From positions 124,001 to 188,000 of the forward strand of contig DATMRS010000004.1 of assembly GCA_035566015.1 (NCBI GenBank): a DNA stretch of 64,000 nucleotides. The letters are read 5' to 3'. Origin of the DNA: DATMRS01 sp035566015 (GTDB taxonomy: Bacteria; Pseudomonadota; Alphaproteobacteria; Sphingomonadales; Sphingomonadaceae). Position numbers and translations under genes: made by a program. The notes under the pieces were generated by a model. The model did not search any database, had not been told where the DNA came from, and worked only from the letters and a program-made list of their open reading frames with translations. Each line of letters starts with the position of its first letter. Positions within the stretch are counted from its first letter, which is position 1. Of the stretch, positions 8,842-17,358 are shown piece after piece.

Positions 8842-9581
8842 GCGTGATGTCCGCCAGACCTGCGGAGCAGAGCGGCGGGACGGGGCTTGTGCCCCGGCAT
8901 GTCGCGATCATCATGGATGGCAATGGCCGATGGGCGAAGGCGCGTTGTCTGCCGCGCATTGCTGGCCACCGGCGCGGGGCGGAGGCGGTTCGCGCGACGA
9001 TCCGCGCCGCCGGCGATTTTGGCATCGAGGTGCTCACGCTCTACGCCTTTTCGTCGGAGAATTGGCGGCGCCCGGCGGACGAAGTGTCCGATCTCATGGC
9101 GTTGCTGCGCCATTATCTGCGCGGCGAGATCGACGAGCTGGCGGCGAACGGCATCCGTCTCAAGATCATTGGCGATTACAGCCGCTTCGCTCCCGATCTT
9201 GTCAATCTGCTCGATGAAGCGACGGCGCGCACCGCGGCGAACAGCCGCACCACGCTGGTGCTCGCGCTGAACTATGGCGCGCAGGACGAACTGGTCCGCG
9301 CCGCGCGCTCGCTCGCACTCGACGCCGCCGAGGGGCGGCTCGATCCACGGACGATCGATGGCGATATGATCGCGGCGCGGCTCGACACGCATGACCTGCC
9401 GCCGCTCGACCTCCTGATCCGCACCTCGGGCGAGCGGCGGCTTTCCAATTTCCTCCTCTGGCAGGCGGCCTATGCCGAACTGCTTTTCGTCGACACGCTC
9501 TGGCCCGATTTCGGACGCGAGGCGCTGGAAAGCGCGCTCATCGATTTCGCGGGGCGCGAACGGCGCTACGGCGGCCGGTGA
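8838..9581 (+). CDS. uppS: Isoprenyl (undecaprenyl/decaprenyl diphosphate) synthase
   Basis: cis-Prenyltransferase that builds the C55-type lipid carrier for peptidoglycan and surface glycans. It carries the family blocks HVAIIMDGNGRWAK (catalytic Asp27), LTLYAFSSENWRRP, LNYGAQDELVRA and the signature DLLIRTSGERRLSNFLLWQ near residues 195-213. GTG at 8838 overlaps the frr stop as GTGA; ATG 8847 is the alternative. It also overlaps cdsA by four bases, so uppS sits in a translationally coupled chain. Confidence 0.96.
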   Translation: MSVMSARPAEQSGGTGLVPRHVAIIMDGNGRWAKARCLPRIAGHRRGAEAVRATIRAAGDFGIEVLTLYAFSSENWRRPADEVSDLMALLRHYLRGEIDELAANGIRLKIIGDYSRFAPDLVNLLDEATARTAANSRTTLVLALNYGAQDELVRAARSLALDAAEGRLDPRTIDGDMIAARLDTHDLPPLDLLIRTSGERRLSNFLLWQAAYAELLFVDTLWPDFGREALESALIDFAGRERRYGGR

Positions 9582-10402
9582 ACGACATAACGGGCGGAAC
9601 GGGCTCGGTGCGCCGCTCGGACCTTCGGATACGGGTGATCGCCGGAATCGCGATGATCCTGGTCGCGCTGGGCGGGCTGTGGTTCGGCGGGCTGGCCTTC
9701 TGGGCGCTCGTCAGCGCCGCCTCGCTGCTGATGATGGCCGAATGGGCCGGGCTGATGAAGGCGCCGCGCTGGAAGACGGCGGTCGCGCTGCTGTTCGCGG
9801 CGGCGGCGCTGTCGCTTGGCGGCGGCCTCGCGGCGGACCAGGCGCTGTGGCGCGCGCCGGCGGCCGATCCGCCGGCCATGATCGTCACCGTCGTCGGGGG
9901 CGCCGCGATCCTGCTGGGCCTCGTGACGCTGAGCGGCCGGCTCGGCTGGGGGCTGCTCTATGCCGTTCTGCCCGCTATCGGCCTCGTCTATCTGCGCGAT
10001 CAGCATGGGCTTTGGCTGACCTTGTGGACATTGGCGGTGGTGTGGGCGACCGATATCGGCGCCTATTTCGCGGGCCGGTCGATCGGCGGGCCGAAGCTCG
10101 CGCCGCGCCTCAGCCCGAACAAGACTTGGGCGGGGCTGATCGGCGGTGTCATTGCCGCCGATATCGTCGGGGCGCTGATTGCGATCGCGGCCGGCCTGCC
10201 ACTGCGGCTTTGCTTCCTCGGCGGCGTCATGGCGGTGCTGGCGCAGATTGGCGATCTTTACGAAAGTTGGCTGAAACGGCGTGCAGGCGTGAAGGATTCG
10301 GGTGCTATACTGCCCGGCCATGGTGGCGTGCTCGATCGACTCGACGGCGTCGTTCCGGTCGCGGTGCTGGTCGCGGTGTTGGCGGCGGCGGGAGCGTTAT
10401 GA
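9578..10402 (+). CDS. cdsA: Phosphatidate cytidylyltransferase
   Basis: Makes CDP-diacylglycerol, the precursor used by PssA encoded 5 kb upstream. It is a multi-spanning membrane protein of 274 residues with about eight hydrophobic segments. The CDS family signature is complete near the C-terminus: SWLKRRAGVKDSGAILPGHGG followed by VLDRLDG. ATDIGAYFAGRSIGGPKLAPRLSPNKTW lies near residues 148-175. The start is GTG 9578, overlapping the uppS stop (GTGA). It overlaps dxr as ATGA at its 3' end. Confidence 0.96.
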   Translation: MNDITGGTGSVRRSDLRIRVIAGIAMILVALGGLWFGGLAFWALVSAASLLMMAEWAGLMKAPRWKTAVALLFAAAALSLGGGLAADQALWRAPAADPPAMIVTVVGGAAILLGLVTLSGRLGWGLLYAVLPAIGLVYLRDQHGLWLTLWTLAVVWATDIGAYFAGRSIGGPKLAPRLSPNKTWAGLIGGVIAADIVGALIAIAAGLPLRLCFLGGVMAVLAQIGDLYESWLKRRAGVKDSGAILPGHGGVLDRLDGVVPVAVLVAVLAAAGAL

Positions 10403-11556
10403 AGCGGGTTTCGATCCTGGGAGCGACGGGTTCGGTCGGCACCTCCACGCTCGATCTGGTCGAGCGGGAGCCTGACGCATTCGAAGTGGTGGCGCTCACC
10501 GCGCATCGCGACGTCGTTGGCCTTGCCGATGCGGCGCGGCGCACCGACGCGAAGCTGGCGGTAATCGGCGACGCGGCGCTCCACGGCCCGCTCCGCGAGG
10601 CGCTGGCCGGGACGGGGATCGAGTGCGCGGCGGGTCCCGGCGCGATCGTCGAAGCGGCGGCGCGCGAGGCCGACTGGACGATGGCGGCGATCGTCGGCTG
10701 CGCCGGTCTGCCGGCCGTGATGGCCGCGATCGAGCGGGGCGGGGCGGTGGCGCTCGCCAACAAGGAGGCGCTGGTTTCCGCCGGACCGGTGATGACGGCG
10801 GCGATGCGCACTCATAAAGCGACGCTGCTGCCCGTCGATTCGGAGCATAATGCGATCTTCCAATGCTTCGCCCATCACGCGCCCGAAAGCGTGCGGCGGA
10901 TCATCCTGACGGCGAGCGGCGGACCGTTTCGAAGCTGGACGCGCGAGGCGATGGCGACCGTCACCCCGGCCGAGGCGGTTAAGCATCCCAACTGGTCGAT
11001 GGGCGCAAAAATTTCAGTCGATTCAGCGACGATGATGAACAAGGGGCTCGAACTGATCGAGGCCGATCATCTGTTTCCCGTCGGCCACCAGCGGATCGAG
11101 ATACTGGTCCATGCCCAGTCGGTCGTCCATTCGATGGTCGAATATGTCGATGGGTCGATCCTCGCCCAACTCGGTACGCCCGACATGCGCACGCCGATCG
11201 CGCATGCGCTCGCCTGGCCGCAGCGGATGGCCGCGCCGTGCGAGCCACTGGATTTCGCGCGCGTTGGCCGGCTCGATTTCGAGGCGCCCGATCCGGTGCG
11301 CTTCCCAGCGCTGGCGCTGGCGCGGGCGGCGGTGGAGGCGGGCGGCGCGCGTCCCGCCATTCTGAATGCCGCGAATGAGGAAGCGGTCGCCGCATTCCTC
11401 GCGCGGCGCTTGGGCTTTCTCGATATCACCGCTATCGTCGAGGATGTCCTCGGCCGTTATGATCCGCCCGCGCCGACGTCGCTCGATGACGTGTTCGCGA
11501 TCGACGGGGTGGCGCGCCGGCTGGCGGGCGAGGCGATGGAGGCGTTTGCGGCATGA
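10399..11556 (+). CDS. dxr: 1-deoxy-D-xylulose 5-phosphate reductoisomerase
   Basis: First committed enzyme of the MEP isoprenoid pathway, converting DXP to MEP with NADPH. The 385-residue protein opens with the NADPH-binding SILGATGSVGTSTLDLV. It carries NKEALVSAG near residue 120, the metal/substrate region PVDSEHNAIFQC near 145, GGPFR near 175, and MGAKISVDSATMMNKGLELIEA near 200. The true start is ATG 10399, overlapping the cdsA stop; the frame is open much further upstream but that region is not Dxr-like. It overlaps rseP by four bases. Confidence 0.97.
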   Translation: MKRVSILGATGSVGTSTLDLVEREPDAFEVVALTAHRDVVGLADAARRTDAKLAVIGDAALHGPLREALAGTGIECAAGPGAIVEAAAREADWTMAAIVGCAGLPAVMAAIERGGAVALANKEALVSAGPVMTAAMRTHKATLLPVDSEHNAIFQCFAHHAPESVRRIILTASGGPFRSWTREAMATVTPAEAVKHPNWSMGAKISVDSATMMNKGLELIEADHLFPVGHQRIEILVHAQSVVHSMVEYVDGSILAQLGTPDMRTPIAHALAWPQRMAAPCEPLDFARVGRLDFEAPDPVRFPALALARAAVEAGGARPAILNAANEEAVAAFLARRLGFLDITAIVEDVLGRYDPPAPTSLDDVFAIDGVARRLAGEAMEAFAA

Positions 11557-12677
11557 TCGAGCAACCGGGCATCCTGATGACCGTGCTTGCCTTCGTGCTC
11601 GCCATCGGCCCGCTGATCTTCTTTCATGAGTTGGGCCATTATCTCGCCGGTCGCTGGTTCGGTATCCACGCCGACGCCTTCTCGATCGGCTTCGGACGCG
11701 AGATCGCGGGGTGGACCGACCGGCGCGGCACGCGCTGGAAGATCGGCTGGCTTCCGCTCGGCGGTTATGTGCGCTTCGCCGGCGACATGAACCCCGCGAG
11801 CCAGCCGACCGCCGAGTGGCTCAGCCTGCCCGCCGAGGAACGTGCGCGCACCTTCCAGGCGAAGCCGATGTGGCAGCGCTTCATCGTCGTCGCGGCGGGG
11901 CCGCTCACCAATTTCCTGCTCGCCATCCTGATCTTCGCCGCCTTCTTCTGGGCGTTCGGCGAGCCGCGCACCCCGCCGGTGGCGACGATGGTGCTGCCGG
12001 GATCGGCGGCGGAGTCGGCGGGCATCCGGCCGGGCGACCGCATCACCCGGATAGACGGCGAGGGGATCGGCCGGTTCGAGGATATCGCCCGGATCGTCAG
12101 CATCCATCCCGACGAGCCGCTGCGTGTCGCTGTCGTGCGCGGCGGCGCGACTCTGGTGCTGCGCGTGACTCCGCAGCGGATCACCGAGACCGATCGCTTC
12201 GGAAACCGCTTCGAGATCGGTCGCATCGGCATCGCGCCGGGCGCGCAGGTGGTGGAAAGGCTGAGCGCGCCGGGCGTGCTCGCCGCCGCCGTCGCGCATA
12301 CGCGCGATGTCGTGGTGACGATGGTCGACACGCTGGGGCAGGTGGTGACGGGGCGGCGCTCGGTGTCCGATCTCGGCGGGCCCGCGAAGATCGCGCAGTT
12401 CGCCGGGCAGCAGATGACGGTAGGCTGGCTGCCCTTTGCCGAGTTCATCGCGATGATCTCGATTAATCTCGGATTCATCAACTTGTTGCCAATCCCGCTG
12501 CTCGATGGCGGGCATCTGTTCTTTTATCTCCTGGAAGGCATCAGGCGGCGCCCGCTGGGACCGAGAACGCAGGAATGGGCGTTCCGCGTCGGCATCGCCA
12601 TCCTCTTGCCTTTCATCATCTTCGTGACATTCAATGATTTCGGAGTCTGGCAGCGGCTTGCTGGCTTGATCGGTTGA
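11553..12677 (+). CDS. rseP: Site-2 intramembrane zinc metalloprotease RseP
   Basis: Inner-membrane protease of regulated intramembrane proteolysis, usually cutting anti-sigma factors after a first periplasmic cut. The zinc motif HELGH is at residues 25-29 in the first transmembrane helix. The second metal site, LLPIPLLDGGHLFFY, lies near residue 310 in the third helix. One PDZ domain is evident (about 120-200); with 374 residues it is shorter than the two-PDZ E. coli protein, which is normal for many alphaproteobacteria. It is coupled to dxr (ATGA) and followed closely by bamA, its usual neighbour. Confidence 0.95.
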   Translation: MIEQPGILMTVLAFVLAIGPLIFFHELGHYLAGRWFGIHADAFSIGFGREIAGWTDRRGTRWKIGWLPLGGYVRFAGDMNPASQPTAEWLSLPAEERARTFQAKPMWQRFIVVAAGPLTNFLLAILIFAAFFWAFGEPRTPPVATMVLPGSAAESAGIRPGDRITRIDGEGIGRFEDIARIVSIHPDEPLRVAVVRGGATLVLRVTPQRITETDRFGNRFEIGRIGIAPGAQVVERLSAPGVLAAAVAHTRDVVVTMVDTLGQVVTGRRSVSDLGGPAKIAQFAGQQMTVGWLPFAEFIAMISINLGFINLLPIPLLDGGHLFFYLLEGIRRRPLGPRTQEWAFRVGIAILLPFIIFVTFNDFGVWQRLAGLIG

Positions 12678-12760
12678 GCACGATCGGGCAGGGCATCCGC
12701 TGGATTTCGCGTCGACCCTCGGGGGGTGGCGCCGTACAAGGTAGAGGGCGGGACACGCGC

Positions 12761-15550
12761 GTGACAGCAAAGCCACCACATCATGCCGGCCGCCGGCTCG
12801 CATCGGCGCTTCTTCTGGGCACGATCCTCGGTGGCTTCGCCGTGCCCGTCCTGGCGCAGCAGCCCGCCGCCGCCGGTGCGGCCGCCACGGCCACGCCTCC
12901 GCCGGCGTTGCAAGGCAAGGTGCTGGGGACGATCAAGTCGATCCAGGTGACGGGCTCGCAGCGGCTCGAGCCCGATACGGTGCGATCCTATATCTCGCTG
13001 CGCGCCGGCGAGCCCTACACGCGCGAGACGCTCGATCAGGCGCTGAAGGACCTGTACGCGACCGAGCTGTTCGCCGACGTCGAGATCAAGGACAATCAGG
13101 GCGCGCTTACCATCCAGGTGCGCGAGAACCCGGTGATCAACCGCATCGTGCTGGAAGGCAACAAGCGGCTTAAGGAAGACAAGATTCGGCCGGAAATCCA
13201 TCTCGCCCCCAGGCAGATTTTCACCCGGTCGAAAGCGCGCGCGGACGTCGCGCGGATCATTGAGCTGTATCGCCGCCAGGGCCGCTTCGCCGCGACGGTC
13301 GAGCCCAAGATGGTCCGGCTGGACCAGAATCGCGTCGATATCATCTTCGAGATTCACGAGGGTGCGAAGTCCAAGGTCCAGAAGATCAACATCATCGGCA
13401 ACAAAAAGTTTTCCGATGGTGAGCTTCGCTCCGAAATGGCGACGAAGGAATCTTCCTTCTGGCGCATCTTCTCCTCGGGCACGAGCTACGATCCCGACAA
13501 GCTGGCCTATGACCAGCAGAAGCTGCGCCAATTCTATCTGACGAACGGCTATGCCGATTTCCGCGTCATCTCCGCAGTGGCCGAGCTGACGCCCGACAAG
13601 CGCGATTTCATCATCACCTATGTGGTGGAGGAGGGCGATCGCTACAAATTCGGCGACGTCACCGCCGAAAGCGAAATCCGCGACATCAAGCCCGACTTCG
13701 TCAAGAGCCTCATCCATATCAAGAAGGGCGACTGGTACAACGCCAAGCTCGTCGAGGACACGGTCGATTCGATCACAGAGACGACCGGCCTTCTGGGCTA
13801 TACGCCCGACGTGGTGCCAGACTTTGTCCGCGACAAGGACAAGCTGACGATGTCGGTGGACTTCAAGGTGAAGAACGCACCGCGCCGCTATGTCGAGGCG
13901 ATCGTCATCAACGGCAATACGCACACCAAGGACAAGGTGGCGCGTCGCGAATTCCGCCTCACCGAGGGCGATGCGTTCAACAGCTTCCGCGTGAAGCGCT
14001 CGCGCGATCGCATCCAGTCGCTCGGCTTCTTCCAGGACAAATTGGAGATCGAGCAGAAGCCGGGATCGGCCCCCGACCGCGTGATCCTCGAGGCCAATCT
14101 CGAAGAGAAATCGACTGGCGAGTTGCAGGTGTCTGCCGGCTTCTCCAGCCTTGAGAAGTTCATCGTCAGCCTGTCGATCACCGAGCGCAACTTCATGGGC
14201 AAGGGCCAGGAAGTCCGCGCGAGCGTCGATTATTCGACCTATTCGAAATCGATCAATCTCGGCTTCACCGAACCCTATCTGTTCGACAAGAATATCGCGA
14301 TTGGCGGCGACGTGTTCCGCCGCGACTATAACTCGTTCAACTTCATCAACGACGACCGCAACACCACTTATGAGCAGGTGACGACGGGCTTCCAGATCCG
14401 TCTCGGCGTGCCCCTCACCGAATTCACCAGCCTCGCGCTGCGTTATGGCCTCAGCTATGACGACGTGTCGCTGGACAAGAATACCTTCTACACGCTCAAC
14501 GCAGACGGCAATCTGGTCTGCGATCCCATTCTGGCCGGTCGCTATCTATGCGATGCGGTTGGGACGCGGACGACCTCGTCGGTGGGCTACAGCCTCGTTT
14601 TCGACAATCTCAACAACCGTATCCACCCGTCCTCGGGCAAGCGCGCTATTTTCAGCCAGGATTTCGCCGGCCTGGGCGGCAGCGTGAAATATCTGCGCAC
14701 CCGGTTCGAGGCACGCCAATATTGGAATCTCGGCAGCGGCTTCATCTTCAATATCGGGGCCGAGGGCGGCTATATCCTGCCGTGGGGCAAGCAGCGTTAC
14801 GACGACGAAGGCGGCCCGATCGACAAGGTGCGGTTGACCGATCGCTTCTTCCTGGGCGAGCCGCAGATCAGGGGCTTCGACATTCGCGGCGTTGGTCCCC
14901 GCGTCCAGCGTATCCCCTATATCAACACCTATGATGAAGACGGCAACATCACCGGCCAGACGCTGAGCACCAGCCGCAAGCAATATACCGACGACTCGCT
15001 CGGTGGTCGGGCCTATTATCTCGGCCATCTGGAGCTGGAACTGCCGCTTGGTTCGGGCGCGCGCGAGATGGGCCTGCGTCCGTCGATCTTCGTCGACGCG
15101 GGCGCCGTGTTCGGCACCAAGAAGCCCAAGCTTATCGACACTGACAAGGAGTTCCCCAAGGACGAGAATGGCATTCGCCAGCCGAAGGCCATTCCGATCC
15201 GCGATAGTAAGGGGCGCCAGATTTACATCGTTCCGACGACGACCGATGATGATGGCAACTATATTTATGACCATGCCGGCGCATCGACGCTTTGCCAAAA
15301 CGGCTATTCCTCTTCCGGCAACATTACCGATTGTACTGGCGCCTCGATCAATACGGCGGCCGCCAATACGGTCCAGCCATTCGAGGAACGCTTCGTCGGC
15401 AACAGCGCCTCGCCGCGTGTTTCGGTGGGCATCGGCGTGAACTGGAATTCGCCGTTCGGTCCGTTCCGGATCGACGTCGCCAAGGCGCTTATCAAGGAAC
15501 CGGGGGACGATACCAAGCTCTTCACTTTCAACGTAGGGACACAATTCTGA
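12761..15550 (+). CDS. bamA: Outer membrane protein assembly factor BamA
   Basis: Central Omp85 protein of the BAM complex that inserts beta-barrel proteins into the outer membrane. GTG 12761 gives a basic start and a signal peptide ending near VPVLAQQ. The frame is open to TTG 12674, but that would add a non-signal-like extension. Five POTRA repeats run from about residues 45 to 430 of the protein, and the barrel follows. The Omp85 hallmark RGF occurs as QIRGFDIRGVG. At about 929 residues it is some 120 longer than E. coli BamA. Much of the surplus is a hydrophilic insertion between late barrel strands (plus-strand 15110-15390), with two cysteines. skp starts one base before its stop ends. 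Confidence 0.95.
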   Translation: MTAKPPHHAGRRLASALLLGTILGGFAVPVLAQQPAAAGAAATATPPPALQGKVLGTIKSIQVTGSQRLEPDTVRSYISLRAGEPYTRETLDQALKDLYATELFADVEIKDNQGALTIQVRENPVINRIVLEGNKRLKEDKIRPEIHLAPRQIFTRSKARADVARIIELYRRQGRFAATVEPKMVRLDQNRVDIIFEIHEGAKSKVQKINIIGNKKFSDGELRSEMATKESSFWRIFSSGTSYDPDKLAYDQQKLRQFYLTNGYADFRVISAVAELTPDKRDFIITYVVEEGDRYKFGDVTAESEIRDIKPDFVKSLIHIKKGDWYNAKLVEDTVDSITETTGLLGYTPDVVPDFVRDKDKLTMSVDFKVKNAPRRYVEAIVINGNTHTKDKVARREFRLTEGDAFNSFRVKRSRDRIQSLGFFQDKLEIEQKPGSAPDRVILEANLEEKSTGELQVSAGFSSLEKFIVSLSITERNFMGKGQEVRASVDYSTYSKSINLGFTEPYLFDKNIAIGGDVFRRDYNSFNFINDDRNTTYEQVTTGFQIRLGVPLTEFTSLALRYGLSYDDVSLDKNTFYTLNADGNLVCDPILAGRYLCDAVGTRTTSSVGYSLVFDNLNNRIHPSSGKRAIFSQDFAGLGGSVKYLRTRFEARQYWNLGSGFIFNIGAEGGYILPWGKQRYDDEGGPIDKVRLTDRFFLGEPQIRGFDIRGVGPRVQRIPYINTYDEDGNITGQTLSTSRKQYTDDSLGGRAYYLGHLELELPLGSGAREMGLRPSIFVDAGAVFGTKKPKLIDTDKEFPKDENGIRQPKAIPIRDSKGRQIYIVPTTTDDDGNYIYDHAGASTLCQNGYSSSGNITDCTGASINTAAANTVQPFEERFVGNSASPRVSVGIGVNWNSPFGPFRIDVAKALIKEPGDDTKLFTFNVGTQF

Positions 15551-16206
15551 TGAAGATTCTTTTCAAGGCCGCGGCGCTCGCCTCGGCGGTCGCGGTGCCC
15601 GCGCTCGTGGCGCTTCCGGTTCAGGCGCAGGTCGCCGCCGGCCAGAATACGGCGGTGGTCGATCTCCAGGGCGCGGTTGCCGAATCGGCCGCGTTCAAGA
15701 CGGCGACGTCGCAGATCCAGACCACCTACAAGGCGCAGATCGACGCCTATAATGCGCGCGCCAAGGCGCTGCAGACCGAGTTGCAGCCGCTCCAGACCGA
15801 GTTGCAGCAGCTTGAGGCCAACAGCGCAACGCCCAAGGCGACGCTGGAAGCCAAGGTGAACGCCTATCGCACGCGCGCGCAGTCCGCGCAGGCTGAACTG
15901 GCGCGTCTCGCCGCCTCCTTCGCCAAGCCAACCGCTTATGCGCGTGAGCAGGTCGAGGACAAGCTGGAGCAGGCGATCAAGTCCGCGATGGTGGCCAAGA
16001 AGGTCAATCTCGTCGTCAATCCGGACTCGATCGTGGCGGTCAATCCGGCCGCGAACCTGACACCGGACGTCGTTGCCCAGCTCAATACGCTGGTGAAGAC
16101 CGTCTCGATCACCCCGCCGGCCAACTGGCAGCCCGGCCAGCCGCGCCAGCAGGCGGCTGCTCCCGCAGCGCCGGCTGCGGCGGGCGCCGCGCCGCAGGGC
16201 CGTTGA
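15550..16206 (+). CDS. skp: OmpH/Skp-family periplasmic chaperone
   Basis: Periplasmic holdase carrying unfolded outer membrane proteins to BamA. It has a signal peptide (cleavage near residue 26, VQAQV). A TAVVDLQGAVAESAAF segment follows, then a long Ala/Gln/Glu-rich coiled-coil region (about 55-135) forming the tentacles, and a C-terminal beta segment. The last 30 residues are Pro/Ala/Gln-rich and disordered-looking. ATG 15550 overlaps the bamA stop (TGATG). Sequence similarity within this family is low, so the call rests on architecture plus position after bamA. Confidence 0.88.
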   Translation: MKILFKAAALASAVAVPALVALPVQAQVAAGQNTAVVDLQGAVAESAAFKTATSQIQTTYKAQIDAYNARAKALQTELQPLQTELQQLEANSATPKATLEAKVNAYRTRAQSAQAELARLAASFAKPTAYAREQVEDKLEQAIKSAMVAKKVNLVVNPDSIVAVNPAANLTPDVVAQLNTLVKTVSITPPANWQPGQPRQQAAAPAAPAAAGAAPQGR

Positions 16207-16215
16207 GCCCGGCGG

Positions 16216-16692
16216 ATGGGGGATGCGGTGAGCGCGGAGGGCGCCGTCGGCCCGCTCGATATCAAGCGGGTGATGGCGGCGCTGCCGCATCGCTATCCGA
16301 TGCTGCTGGTCGATCGTGTCGAGGAACTGATCCTCGACCGGTCGATCGCGGCGATCAAGGCGGTGACGATCAACGAGGGCTTCTTCGCCGGCCATTTTCC
16401 CGGCCGGCCGATCATGCCCGGCGTGCTGATCGTCGAGGCGCTGGCGCAGGCGGCGGGCGTGCTAGCCGTCGAATCGCTCGGCCTCGCCGGATCGGGCAAG
16501 CTCGTCTATTTCATGGCGATCGACGAGGCGAAGTTCCGCGCGCCGGTGGAGCCCGGCGTGCTGCTGCGTCTTGAGGTCGAGTTCGTTCAGAAGCGTGCGA
16601 CGGTCTGCAAATTCGCCGGCCGCGCGCTGGTGGATGGCAAGGTTGCGGCGCAGGCAAACTTCACCGCGATGATCGCCGACCCGCCGGCCTGA
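16216..16692 (+). CDS. fabZ: 3-hydroxyacyl-[acyl-carrier-protein] dehydratase FabZ
   Basis: Dehydrates 3-hydroxyacyl-ACP in type II fatty acid synthesis. It is a hotdog-fold enzyme with LPHRYPMLLVDRV near residues 24-36, and the catalytic region GFFAGHFPGRPIMPGVLIVEALAQAAG near 56-82 with the His and Glu in place. ATG 16216 or GTG 16228 may start it. In LPS-producing relatives the cluster continues bamA-lpxD-fabZ-lpxA-lpxI-lpxB. Here skp replaces lpxD and nothing of the lipid A pathway follows. Confidence 0.96.
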   Translation: MGDAVSAEGAVGPLDIKRVMAALPHRYPMLLVDRVEELILDRSIAAIKAVTINEGFFAGHFPGRPIMPGVLIVEALAQAAGVLAVESLGLAGSGKLVYFMAIDEAKFRAPVEPGVLLRLEVEFVQKRATVCKFAGRALVDGKVAAQANFTAMIADPPA

Positions 16693-16719
16693 GGGGATAG
16701 GCGGCCGCACTCTCTTCGC

Positions 16720-16803
16720 CATTCCCGCGCAGGCGGCAATCCATAAACCCGTGCGCCGCACTTCCGGCGATAGCGCCTATGGATTCCTGTCTGCGCGGGA
16801 GTG
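16720..16803. repeat. Inverted repeat of the dispersed 'CATTCCCGCG...' family
   Basis: Two 26-base arms (16720-16745 and 16778-16803) are reverse complements at about 22 of 26 positions, flanking a 32-base centre. The same core (CATTCCCGCG, GGAATCCATA) recurs at 38460-38486. This looks like a REP-type intergenic element or small mobile repeat. It separates fabZ from the convergent mobA and may act as a bidirectional terminator. Confidence 0.7.
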
Positions 16804-16830
16804 ACGGAAAGGGTTTTACGAGGGGCCTCG

Positions 16831-17358
16831 TCAGGTCGCCCGCAGGAAGGCCGCGAGGTCGTCCTGCGTGTTGATGTTGCTGGGCAGCGTGTCGAGCGCC
16901 ACCGTGCGCGCGCCGGTTTGGGCGATCCAGCTTCGCATCGCCCGATCGCCGCCCTGTTCAAGCCAGGCCACAAGCGCGGGCGCGCGCGCCACTTCCCAAA
17001 GGCCGAGCAGCGGTTGGCCGCGTATTACCGCCGGTGCGGGGGCGAGCCGGTGGACGAGATCGCGCGGCAGATCGGGCAGGTCGCAGCCGCTGGTGAGCAC
17101 GAGTTCATGGCCCGCCGCCTGGGCGTGGAGCAGCGCCCCGGCGAGCGCGCCTAGCGGCCCCAGCCCCGGAACCGGCGCGTCGGCCGCCGTCTCAATTCCT
17201 GCGCGCTGGCGACCGACGAGGACGATCGCGTCGCACTGGCCCGCCAGCCGTTCGGCGACATGCTCGATCATGGGCCGGCCGTCGATCAGCGCTTCGGCCT
17301 TGTCGCTGCCGAAGCGCCGCGCCGCGCCGCCCGCGAAGATCGCGCCGAGAATGGTCAT
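16831..17358 (-). CDS. mobA: Molybdenum cofactor guanylyltransferase (MobA-like)
   Basis: Transfers GMP to molybdopterin to make the bis-MGD cofactor. The 175-residue protein has the nucleotidyltransferase N-terminus (ILGAIFAGGAARRFGSDKAEAL, residues 3-24), with the Lys of the G-rich loop present. It also has GLGPLGALAGALLHA near 70-84, the metal-binding SGCDLPDLP near 94-102, and a C-terminal SNINTQDDLAAF typical of MobA. ATG 17358 overlaps the stop of the upstream LysR gene as ATGA, so the two are translationally coupled. Related MobA-like NTP transferases (MocA type) cannot be fully excluded. Confidence 0.85.
   Translation of the reverse strand: MTILGAIFAGGAARRFGSDKAEALIDGRPMIEHVAERLAGQCDAIVLVGRQRAGIETAADAPVPGLGPLGALAGALLHAQAAGHELVLTSGCDLPDLPRDLVHRLAPAPAVIRGQPLLGLWEVARAPALVAWLEQGGDRAMRSWIAQTGARTVALDTLPSNINTQDDLAAFLRAT

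Noticed and set aside
9472..10398. Long upstream extension of the dxr frame
   Set aside because: Overlaps uppS and cdsA completely; protein similarity begins at ATG 10399.
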